NCBI RefSeq assembly: GCF_013363975.1
Contig: NZ_JABWGN010000007.1
Span: 124,001 to 188,000 of the forward strand
Reading direction: 5' to 3'
Source of the DNA: Nonomuraea montanisoli
GTDB taxonomy: Bacteria; Actinomycetota; Actinomycetes; Streptosporangiales; Streptosporangiaceae
Length of the DNA: 64,000 bases
The notes beneath the pieces are model-generated. The model saw only the letters and a program-made list of their open reading frames with translations, had not been told where the DNA came from and searched no databases. Positions 57,506-64,000 of this stretch are shown in pieces; the stretch's first letter is position 1; each line of letters starts with the position of its first letter. A program made the position numbers and the translations under genes.

Positions 57506-58204
57506 ATGACGGGGGCTCTCAAAACGGTCCGGCCGGAGACGGTCCGGGCATGGGTCTACGGCTGGGTGGTCTCCCGCGACGCCCCCACACCGGTGCGCGA
57601 GCCGTGGGGCCTGCGCGTGGACGTCGGCCTGCCCGGCCATATGGTGCGCCACGTCGTCCCGGCGCCCACACCGGCCACCCTGCGCCATCTCGCCGCCCTG
57701 CCGAGCGTTCCCGGCACCTGGCTGAAGCTCTGCGCGCCGCGGGAGGAGGTCGCGCCCTGGCTGCCGCCGTCCTGGGACGTGCAGGAGCAGGAGTACATGA
57801 TGACCACCTCCCTCGACCCCGCGCCGCCGCGGACGAGGGGCCTGACCGGCATCACGGCCGCCGCGCGGACCGGCGTGACCGCGCCCTCCGGCTACACGCT
57901 GGCCGTCACCACGCGCGCCGGCGTCACCGTCGCCCGCCTGCTCACCACCGCCGGCGAGATGGCCGCGCGCGGGCAGCTCGCCGTCGCCGGCGCCACCGCG
58001 GTCGTGGACAAGGTCGAGACGGCGCCGAACCACCGGCGGCGCGGCCTCGGCACCGTCGTCATGCGAGCCCTGACTGCGACCGCCGCGGCGGGCGGCGCCG
58101 CCGACGCGGTGCTCGTCGCCACCCCCGCCGGCCGCTCGCTCTACGAGACCCTGGGCTGGGCCGTCCACACGCCCATGACCGCCGCGGTTCTCGCCGCCGG
58201 ATAG
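57506..58204 (+). CDS. GNAT-family protein with N-terminal extension
   Basis: 232 residues. The first 110 residues (LPGHMVRHVVPAPTPATLRHL, WLKLCAPREEVAPWLPPSW) are an extra domain without a motif I know. The GNAT part follows with VDKVETAPNHRRRGLGTVVMRAL and LVATPAGRSLYETLGWAVHTP. TAAGCT ends 7 nt before the ATG, a leaderless-type start. The substrate is unknown. It is divergent from the AAC(3)-I-like gene. Confidence 0.82.
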   Translation: MTGALKTVRPETVRAWVYGWVVSRDAPTPVREPWGLRVDVGLPGHMVRHVVPAPTPATLRHLAALPSVPGTWLKLCAPREEVAPWLPPSWDVQEQEYMMTTSLDPAPPRTRGLTGITAAARTGVTAPSGYTLAVTTRAGVTVARLLTTAGEMAARGQLAVAGATAVVDKVETAPNHRRRGLGTVVMRALTATAAAGGAADAVLVATPAGRSLYETLGWAVHTPMTAAVLAAG

Positions 58205-58248
58205 GGCTCCGCCCGGCAGGGAGCCCTGCCGGGCGGGTCGTCAGGACC

Positions 58249-59532
58249 TCAGGTCAGGGGACGCAGGACCAGGGTGGCGTCACGCGCCGGGCCCACGCCG
58301 ACCGCGCTGATCGGGGCGCCGCTCATCTCCTCCAGCGCCCGGACGTACGCCTGGGCGTTGACCGGCAGGTCCTCGAAGGTCTTGGCCCCCGTGATGTCCT
58401 CCTGCCAGCCGGGAAGCTCCTCGTAGATCGGCTTGGCGTGGTGGAAGTCGGTCTGCGTCATCGGGATCTCCTCGTGCCGCACGCCGTCCACCTCGTACGC
58501 CACGCAGACCGGGATCCGCTCCAGCCCCGACAGGACGTCCAGCTTGGTGAGGAAGAAGTCGGTCACGCCGTTGATGCGCGTGGCGTACCGGGCGATGACC
58601 GCGTCGAACCAGCCGCAGCGGCGGTTGCGACCGGTGGTGACGCCGTACTCGCCGCCGGTCGTGCGCAGCCAGTCGCCCATCTCGTCGGTCAGCTCCGTCG
58701 GGAACGGGCCGGAGCCGACGCGGGTCGTGTACGCCTTGAGGATGCCGATGACCTTCGTCAGCCGGGTCGGCGGGATGCCGGAGCCGGCGCACGCGCCGCC
58801 CGAGGTGGGCGAGGACGAGGTGACGAACGGGTACGTGCCGTGGTCGATGTCGAGCAGTGTGCCCTGGCCGCCCTCCAGCAGCACGAGCTTGCCGTCGTCC
58901 AGCGCCTTCGACAGCACCAGCGAGGTGTCGGCGATGTGCGGCTTGAGCCGCTCGGCGTAGCCGAGGTACTCCTCCAGGACCCGCTCCGGCTCGATGCCGC
59001 GCCGGTTGTAGACCTTGGTGAGCACCTGGTTCTTCTCGATCAGGGCCGACTCGATCTTCTTGGCCAGGATGCCCGGGTCGAGCAGGTCCTGCACGCGCAC
59101 ACCCATGCGGTAGATCTTGTCGCCGTACGCGGGGCCGATGCCGCGCCCGGTCGTGCCGATCCGCGCCTTGCCGAGGAAGCGCTCGGTGACCTTGTCCAGG
59201 GCCCGGTGGTGGGGCATGATCAAGTGAGCGTTGGCGGAGATCAGCAGACGCTCGGCCGAGATGTCGCGGGCCGCCAGCCCGTCGATCTCGTCCAGCAGCA
59301 CGCGCGGGTCGATGACCACGCCGTTGCCGATCACCGGCACCACGTCGGGCGACAGAATCCCCGTGGGCAGCAGGTGCAGAGCGTACTTCTGGTCGCCGAT
59401 GACCACGGTGTGGCCCGCGTTGTTGCCACCCTGGTACCGGACGACGTAGTCGACGTCGCCTCCGAGCAGGTCGGTGGCCTTGCCCTTGCCCTCATCGCCC
59501 CATTGGGCGCCCACGAGAACGACAGCCGGCAT
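58249..59532 (-). CDS. purA: Adenylosuccinate synthetase
   Basis: 427 residues. It joins IMP and aspartate with GTP, the first step to AMP. The GTP-binding and catalytic motifs are intact: VLVGAQWGDEGKGKATDLLGG in two parts, NAGHTVVIGDQKYALHLLP, IGTTGRGIGPAYGDK, TSSSPTSGGACAGSGIPPTR and the C-terminal GPARDATLVL. GGGAG is 9 bp before the ATG. A promoter and a terminator-like hairpin lie in the 70-bp leader between it and DUF3151, so it may be controlled by attenuation. Confidence 0.97.
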   Translation of the reverse strand: MPAVVLVGAQWGDEGKGKATDLLGGDVDYVVRYQGGNNAGHTVVIGDQKYALHLLPTGILSPDVVPVIGNGVVIDPRVLLDEIDGLAARDISAERLLISANAHLIMPHHRALDKVTERFLGKARIGTTGRGIGPAYGDKIYRMGVRVQDLLDPGILAKKIESALIEKNQVLTKVYNRRGIEPERVLEEYLGYAERLKPHIADTSLVLSKALDDGKLVLLEGGQGTLLDIDHGTYPFVTSSSPTSGGACAGSGIPPTRLTKVIGILKAYTTRVGSGPFPTELTDEMGDWLRTTGGEYGVTTGRNRRCGWFDAVIARYATRINGVTDFFLTKLDVLSGLERIPVCVAYEVDGVRHEEIPMTQTDFHHAKPIYEELPGWQEDITGAKTFEDLPVNAQAYVRALEEMSGAPISAVGVGPARDATLVLRPLT

Positions 59533-59550
59533 GGTTCTAGTCTCCCGAGC

Positions 59551-59585
59551 ACAAAACGAAACCCCTGGCGCAAGCGCGACAGGGG
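59551..59585 (-). terminator. Intrinsic terminator-like hairpin just before purA
   Basis: On the minus strand CCCCTG-TC-GCGC-TT-GCGC-CAGGGG (59585-59562) is followed by TTTCGTTTTG. The run ends 19 bp before the purA start, too near for a promoter in between. It is either the terminator of DUF3151 or an attenuator of purA. Confidence 0.75.
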
Positions 59586-59598
59586 CTCTTGCGTGCAG

Positions 59599-59628
59599 AG
59601 ACTACCCGACTGTGCCTGTCTGTCCCAA
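59599..59628 (-). promoter_or_regulatory. Predicted sigma-70-type promoter ahead of purA
   Basis: TTGGGA (59628-59623), an 18-bp spacer and TAGTCT (59604-59599) on the minus strand, directly after the DUF3151 stop. A start around 59592 would give a 60-nt leader that runs through the terminator hairpin into purA. Confidence 0.55.
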
Positions 59629-59633
59629 GGGGG

Positions 59634-60044
59634 CTATCCGGCCGACAGCGCGTCGTAGGCGGCCTCGTCGCTGTCCTTGAGGAACTGCACGCACCGCTCG
59701 GCCTCGTCCTTCTCGCCGATGGCCTGGGCGGCCCTGGCCAGCGAGTAGAGGCAGCGCAGGAAGCCGCGGTTGGGCTCGTGCTCCCACGGGATCGGCCCGT
59801 GACCCTTCCAGCCGTTGCGGCGCAGCTGGTCGAGCCCGCGGTGGTAGCCGGTGCGGGCGAAGGCGTAGGAGGTCACGGCGTGCCCCTGCGCGAAGTACTC
59901 CTCCGCGAGGGCGGCCCAGGCCGCCGGGTGGGCGGGGAACCTGGCGGCCACGTCGGAGGGCTTGGCCCCGGATTCCAGCGCCTCCCTGGCCTCGGGCAGG
60001 TCCGGCAGGTAGGTCGGGGGCGGCCCGGCGAGAAGGTTGTCCAT
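59634..60044 (-). CDS. DUF3151 family protein
   Basis: 136 residues from ATG 60044. Actinobacterial DUF3151 features are clear: a helical TPR-like body with HPAAWAALAEEYFAQGHAV, YAFARTGYHRGLDQLRRNGW and IPWEHEPNRGFLRCLYSLA. Function unknown; in many actinomycetes the gene sits near fba and purA, as here, so a conserved neighbourhood is supported. It begins 34 bp after the fba stop and is probably cotranscribed with it. Confidence 0.9.
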   Translation of the reverse strand: MDNLLAGPPPTYLPDLPEAREALESGAKPSDVAARFPAHPAAWAALAEEYFAQGHAVTSYAFARTGYHRGLDQLRRNGWKGHGPIPWEHEPNRGFLRCLYSLARAAQAIGEKDEAERCVQFLKDSDEAAYDALSAG

Positions 60045-60078
60045 AGGACAAGTCATACCCGCCGGGCCCCTGACGTGG

Positions 60079-61101
60079 CTAGGAGATCTTCGTCCCAGCG
60101 CTCTTGAGGTGTTCGCACGCCTCGACCACGCGGGCGGACATGCCGGCCTCGGCGGCCTTGCCGTACGAGCGCGGGTCGTAGGCCTTCTTGTTGCCGACGT
60201 CGCCGTCGACCTTGAGCACGCCGTCGTAGTTGCGGAACATGTGGTCGGCGATCGGCCGGGTGAAGGCGTACTGCGTGTCGGTGTCGATGTTCATCTTCAC
60301 CACGCCGTACGAGATGGCCTCGTGGATCTCCTCCAGCGAGGAGCCGGAGCCGCCGTGGAAGACCAGGTCGAACGGCTTCTCCTTGCCGTACTTGCCGCCC
60401 ACCGCCTCCTGGAGCTCCTTCAGCACGCCCGGCCGCAGCTTGACGTGGCCCGGCTTGTAGACGCCGTGCACGTTGCCGAACGTGGCGGCCAGCAGGTAGC
60501 GGCCCCGCTCGCCGAGCCCGACCGCCTCGGCCGTGGCCAGCGCGTCGCCGGGCGTCGTGTACAGCTTCTCGTTGATCTCGCCGACGACGCCGTCCTCCTC
60601 GCCGCCGACGACGCCGATCTCCATCTCCATGATGATCCTGGCCCGCGCGCACTTGTCCAGGAGCTCCTGCGCGATCTCCAGGTTCTCCTCCAGCGGCACG
60701 GCCGAGCCGTCCCACATGTGCGACTGGAAGAGCGGGTCGAGGCCACGCGAGACACGTTCGAGGGAGATGTCGATGAGCGGCCGCATGAAGCCGTCCAGCT
60801 TGTCCTTCGGGCAGTGGTCGGTGTGCAAGGCCACGGTCACCGGGTACTTCTCGGCCACCACCCGGGCGTACTCGGCCAGTGCCGTCGCGCCCGTCACCAT
60901 GTCCTTCACCGTGGCGCCCGACAGGAACTCGGCGCCACCCGTGGAGACCTGGACGATGCCGTCGCTCTCGGCCTCGGCGAAACCGCGCAGCGCGGCGTTC
61001 AGCGTCTGCGAGGAGGTCACGTTGATGGCCGGGTAGGCGAAGCCGCCAGCCTTGGCCCGGTCCAGCATCTCCGCGTAGATCTCTGGAGTGGCTATCGGCA
61101 T
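60079..61101 (-). CDS. fba: Fructose-bisphosphate aldolase, class II
   Basis: 340 residues. It cleaves fructose 1,6-bisphosphate in glycolysis and reverses in gluconeogenesis. Metal ligands and active-site motifs are seen: LHTDHCPKDKL, MEMEIGVVGGEEDG, FGNVHGVYKPGHV and LVFHGGSGSSLEEI with KMNIDTDTQYAFT. AGGGAG is upstream of the ATG. Length is normal for the class IIA group of actinobacteria. Confidence 0.97.
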   Translation of the reverse strand: MPIATPEIYAEMLDRAKAGGFAYPAINVTSSQTLNAALRGFAEAESDGIVQVSTGGAEFLSGATVKDMVTGATALAEYARVVAEKYPVTVALHTDHCPKDKLDGFMRPLIDISLERVSRGLDPLFQSHMWDGSAVPLEENLEIAQELLDKCARARIIMEMEIGVVGGEEDGVVGEINEKLYTTPGDALATAEAVGLGERGRYLLAATFGNVHGVYKPGHVKLRPGVLKELQEAVGGKYGKEKPFDLVFHGGSGSSLEEIHEAISYGVVKMNIDTDTQYAFTRPIADHMFRNYDGVLKVDGDVGNKKAYDPRSYGKAAEAGMSARVVEACEHLKSAGTKIS

Positions 61102-61224
61102 GATTCATCTCCCTGAGAAGTAAGGCTCGGCGTTGCCCAGTATTACTGTCCGCTACCCCGCGTGGTAGTGACAACGCCTCGCGCGTCACCCGTCGAGCGC
61201 CTGTGCTGAGGGTAGGCTCAGCCT

Positions 61225-61935
61225 GTGGACTCGCTCTTGAATCTTCTCGACCCGACGTGGTGGCTCACCATCCTTGGCGCCTTCGCGACGATCGGCGTTC
61301 TGGCCATCATCTTCGCCGAGACGGGTCTGCTGCTCGGCTTCTTCCTGCCGGGTGACTCGCTGCTGGTCGCGGCCGGGATCTTCAGCTCCGCGTCCGTGGC
61401 CGTCGGCATGGGGATCGAGCCGCTGTCCTTCCCGATGCTGCTGATCGGCACTCCGCTGTGCGCGATCGCGGGCGCCCAGCTCGGGCACTTCCTCGGGGCG
61501 AGGTTCGGGCGGAGGATGTTCGACAAGCCCGACTCGCGGCTGTTCAAGCGCGAGCACGTCGCACGGGCCGAGGAGTTCTTCGAGAAGTTCGGCCCGGCCA
61601 AGGCCGTGGTGCTGGCCCGGTTCGTGCCCATCGTCCGCACCTTCATGAACCCGGTCGCCGGCGTCCTGGAGATGCCCGCCAAGCGGTTCTTCGTCTGGAA
61701 CGTGATCGGCGGAGTGGTCTGGGTCGAGGGCCTGCTGCTGCTCGGCCACTTCCTCGGCAACAAGGTCGATCCCAAGCAGATCGACAAGTACATCCTGCCG
61801 GGCGTCTTCATCATCGTGCTGATCTCCCTGATCCCGATCATCTTCGAGGTGATCAAGCGGCGCCGCCAGGCCAAGGCCGCGCCGGTGCCCACGGGCAAGC
61901 ACCACCGCATCCCCACGAGCACCGACGGCCCGTAA
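61225..61935 (+). CDS. DedA-family membrane protein
   Basis: 236 residues from GTG 61225; TAGGCT ends 6 nt upstream (leaderless type). DedA motifs: FAETGLLLGFFLPGDSLL, AGAQLGHFLGARFG, VVLARFVPIVRTFMNPVAG and FFVWNVIGGVVWVEGLLLLG. Family members are flippase-like proteins for lipid carriers such as undecaprenyl phosphate. Five or six membrane segments are visible, then a basic tail. It is divergent from the fba gene. Confidence 0.95.
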   Translation: MDSLLNLLDPTWWLTILGAFATIGVLAIIFAETGLLLGFFLPGDSLLVAAGIFSSASVAVGMGIEPLSFPMLLIGTPLCAIAGAQLGHFLGARFGRRMFDKPDSRLFKREHVARAEEFFEKFGPAKAVVLARFVPIVRTFMNPVAGVLEMPAKRFFVWNVIGGVVWVEGLLLLGHFLGNKVDPKQIDKYILPGVFIIVLISLIPIIFEVIKRRRQAKAAPVPTGKHHRIPTSTDGP

Positions 61936-61971
61936 CCAGGACCGGCCTCTCGCAGATGTACTCTCCGGTGT

Positions 61972-62388
61972 GTGGGACGCCACAGGTCAGATCCGATGGG
62001 CCTCGCCCGCCTCGCGATCGCCGTTCTCGCGGTCGCCGGGGTCGCGACCCTTCTCGTCATCGGCGGGCGCGCGCTGTTCCTGTCGCTCGACACCCCTGAG
62101 CGGGCCGAGCCGCAGCGCGCCACCGCCGAGCCGACGGCCGGCGCTCAGGTGCCGACCGTGCGCCTCGAATGCGTGGCCGACACCTGCCCTCTCGTCACGG
62201 TACGGGTGCCGGGCGGCGACGTGCTGCAGTATCGCGACATGACCAGGGGCGAGGAGGTCCGCTACTTCCAGCCGGAGCTCGACGTGGTGCTCACGGACGC
62301 GGCCACGGTCCGGGTCACCGAGAACGGCAAGCCGCGGGCCCAGGGCAAGGCGGGCGAGCGCGAGGCGTTCACGGTCAAGGCGCCCTGA
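61972..62388 (+). CDS. Small single-pass membrane protein
   Basis: 138 residues from GTG 61972; TACTCT ends 7 nt before it, a leaderless-type start, and ATG 61996 is a possible alternative. An N-terminal helix (LARLAIAVLAVAGVATLLVI) anchors an extracytoplasmic beta-rich domain with a Cys pair (LECVADTCPLVTVRV) and a YRDMTRGEEVRYF segment. No family is recognised; DUF4115-like or lipid-anchored domains with such a Cys pair occur in actinomycetes. It follows DedA in the same direction. Confidence 0.7.
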   Translation: MGRHRSDPMGLARLAIAVLAVAGVATLLVIGGRALFLSLDTPERAEPQRATAEPTAGAQVPTVRLECVADTCPLVTVRVPGGDVLQYRDMTRGEEVRYFQPELDVVLTDAATVRVTENGKPRAQGKAGEREAFTVKAP

Positions 62389-62443
62389 CCCGACCCGGGC
62401 TCGGACCCCGGGCAGGGTCGCTCGGAGTCGCCGGCCGGGTCGC

Positions 62444-62977
62444 TCAGAGTCCCAGGTCGGAGAGCGTGTACGCGCTGCGGTACTCCAGCCCCTCCTCGGC
62501 CATGCGCGCGGCCGCGCCGCGGTCGACGATCGTGGCCACGGCCACCACCTCGGCGCCCGCCTCGCGCAGGGCCTCCACGGCCGTCAGCGGCGACGCGCCG
62601 GTCGTCGAGGTGTCCTCGAGCACGAGCACGCGCCGGCCCTTCACCTCGGGGCCTTCCACGCGCCGCTGGAGGCCGTGCGCCTTCTGCGTCTTGCGCACCA
62701 CGAACGCGTCCAGCCTGCGCCCCCGCGCCGCCGCCGCGTGCAGCATCGCCGCGGCCACCGGGTCGGCGCCCAGCGTGAGCCCGCCCACGGCGTCGTACGC
62801 GAGATCCTCGGTGAGGTCCAGCATCACCCTGCCCACGAGCGGCGCCGCCACGGCGTCGAGCGTGATGCGGCGCAGGTCCAGGTAGAAGTCGGCCTCCTGC
62901 CCGGAGGAGAGCACCACCTTGCCGTGGACCACGGCCTTGTTCTCGATCTCGGCCAGCAGGTCGTCGCGATCCGTCAT
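62444..62977 (-). CDS. pyrE: Orotate phosphoribosyltransferase
   Basis: 177 residues from ATG 62977; TAAGCT ends 7 nt before it, a leaderless-type start, which rules out the long upstream frame. It forms OMP from orotate and PRPP. The PRPP motif is VLVLEDTSTTGASPLTAVEAL, and LTLGADPVAAAMLHAAAARG and FVVRKTQKAHG are also typical. No other pyr gene is near. It converges on the DedA-linked small membrane protein gene. Confidence 0.96.
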   Translation of the reverse strand: MTDRDDLLAEIENKAVVHGKVVLSSGQEADFYLDLRRITLDAVAAPLVGRVMLDLTEDLAYDAVGGLTLGADPVAAAMLHAAAARGRRLDAFVVRKTQKAHGLQRRVEGPEVKGRRVLVLEDTSTTGASPLTAVEALREAGAEVVAVATIVDRGAAARMAEEGLEYRSAYTLSDLGL

Positions 62978-63108
62978 GCGCCCAAGCTTAGGGGCCTGAT
63001 CGGGGCGCGTTCCCTCCGGTCCGCAGGTAAAGGCGCCTCGGGGGTTTGACCATGCCCACGGCTGCGGAATGACTCGGCGAGGCAACGAATCGTAATCGCG
63101 AGGTGACC

Positions 63109-64000
63109 ATGTGTATTGCATCACCACAGAGCGATGCCGAACTCCTCGAAGCCGTCAAAGTGGGCAATGCCGCCGCCTACCGCCTGCTCCAGGACCGTCA
63201 CGTGCCCGCCGCCCGCGCGCTGGCCCGCCACCTCGTACGCGGGGAGGCGGAGGTGGAGGACGTGGTGGCCGAGGCGTTCACCAGGGTCCTCGACCTGGTC
63301 GGCCGGGGGGCCGGGCCGGAGGACGCCTTCCGCACCTACCTGCTGACCGTGGTGCGGCGCACCGTCCACGACCGGGCGCGGGTCGAGAGCCGCCGGGTGA
63401 CGCCGGACGACCCGTTCGACCCCGCCGTGCCGTTCGTCGACCCGGCGCTCGCGGGGCTGGAGAGGTCGATGCTCGCCCGGGCGTTCCTGTCGCTGCCCGA
63501 GCGGTGGCGGGCGGTGCTGTGGCACGTCGAGGTCGAACGCGCCGGTCCCGCCGAGGTGGCGCCGCTGCTGGGGCTGTCGCGGGGCGAGGTGTCACCGCTG
63601 GCCTACCAGGCCCGCGAGGGGCTGAGGCAGGCGTACGTGCGGCTGTACCTGTCCGCCTCGCCCGACCCCGCGTGCGTGCCGGTGCTGGGCCGGATGGCGG
63701 CGCAGGTGCGGGGCGGGCTGTCGCGGCGCGACTCCAGGACGGTGACGACGCACGCGCGCGGCTGCGCCCGCTGCCACGCGGTGCTGACCGAGCTCACGGA
63801 CATCGGCGCGGGGCTCCGGGTGGTGGTCGGGCCCCTGCTGGTCGGCCCGGCCTTCCCCGAGTACGCGGCGGACCCGTCGCGCGCCCCGGCGGGGGCGCCG
63901 GCGTCGGCGCTGCTGCGGGTCACGGTGACACCCCGGCACGCGGACGAGGGTGCCGCGTTCTGGGGGAGGGACGACGAGGACGCGGACACGGACGAGGCGG
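63109..64000 (+). CDS. ECF sigma factor with fused zinc-finger domain (3' end cut by the window)
   Basis: At least 297 codons from ATG 63109, with GAGGTG upstream. Region 2 reads LARHLVRGEAEVEDVVAEAFTRV, and region 4 reads FLSLPERWRAVLWHVEVERAGP with VAPLLGLSRGEVSPLAYQAR. After it a zf-HC2-like anti-sigma zinc finger begins (THARGCARCHAVLTEL, HxxxCxxC). The protein continues as an Ala/Pro/Arg-rich region beyond the edge. A sigma factor fused to its own zinc finger is known in actinomycetes (ECF groups with extended C-terminus). No stop is seen in the window. Confidence 0.88.
   Translation, partial: MCIASPQSDAELLEAVKVGNAAAYRLLQDRHVPAARALARHLVRGEAEVEDVVAEAFTRVLDLVGRGAGPEDAFRTYLLTVVRRTVHDRARVESRRVTPDDPFDPAVPFVDPALAGLERSMLARAFLSLPERWRAVLWHVEVERAGPAEVAPLLGLSRGEVSPLAYQAREGLRQAYVRLYLSASPDPACVPVLGRMAAQVRGGLSRRDSRTVTTHARGCARCHAVLTELTDIGAGLRVVVGPLLVGPAFPEYAADPSRAPAGAPASALLRVTVTPRHADEGAAFWGRDDEDADTDEA

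Noticed and set aside
62444..63127. 227-codon version of PyrE
   Set aside because: The extra 50 codons are not PyrE-like, and a leaderless-type start at 62977 fits the family length.

Overview
The window is high-GC, densely coding actinomycete chromosome. A truncated conservon (histidine kinase, roadblock protein, DUF742 protein), many genes whose start codon lies 6-8 nt after a TANNNT box (typical of leaderless actinobacterial mRNAs), ECF sigma factors and large paralogous flavoprotein and regulator sets suggest a filamentous actinomycete, possibly of the Streptosporangiaceae (Nonomuraea-like). The family assignment is inference. I saw no rRNA, tRNA or CRISPR array.

Layout. 1-2711 (minus): end of a conservon. 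2823-6606: a short-chain dehydrogenase, a Tat-exported spermidine-dehydrogenase-like flavoprotein and a lipoprotein. 6663-16001: a cell-surface polysaccharide locus with three glycosyltransferases, UDP-GlcNAc 2-epimerase and a UDP-ManNAc dehydrogenase-type enzyme (together giving UDP-ManNAcA), and a secreted barrel-like protein. 16041-23047: an NrtR-type Nudix regulator, a TetR/flavin-monooxygenase pair, an aminotransferase, an EamA exporter, a rhodanese protein and a large regulator. 23249-26674 (minus): purD-purC-murA. 26890-28157: CorA transporter preceded by a small leader ORF inside a nested RNA hairpin.

28158-50888 is the accessory part: a dispersed intergenic repeat in two copies, an internally deleted IS5-type transposase, an ECF41 sigma factor with an NDH-2-like flavoprotein, an ECF sigma/membrane-protein pair, a kinase-fold protein, NmrA/flavin-monooxygenase pairs with their own regulators, a two-gene unknown operon facing a UTRA regulator, a three-gene toxin-antitoxin-like cassette, a MarR-type regulator fused to an IS30-like HTH, and a complete IS200/IS605 element (TnpA plus TnpB) inserted in a lysE-family exporter gene. 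51050-58204 continues with SDR, MarR, flavin monooxygenase, Lrp, GDPD and GNAT genes.

58249-63109 returns to core metabolism: purA, a DUF3151 gene, class II fructose-bisphosphate aldolase, DedA, a small membrane protein, pyrE, and an ECF sigma factor with a fused zinc finger running off the right edge. Purine synthesis (purA, purC, purD) and pyrimidine synthesis (pyrE) are spread over the window.

The strongest non-gene signals are: a mirror-symmetric pair of divergent promoters at 36241-36314; the corA leader ORF and hairpin; the exact lysE/IS605 junction, which predicts a TnpB guide; a terminator hairpin between a promoter and purA; and iterated operators upstream of several regulators.
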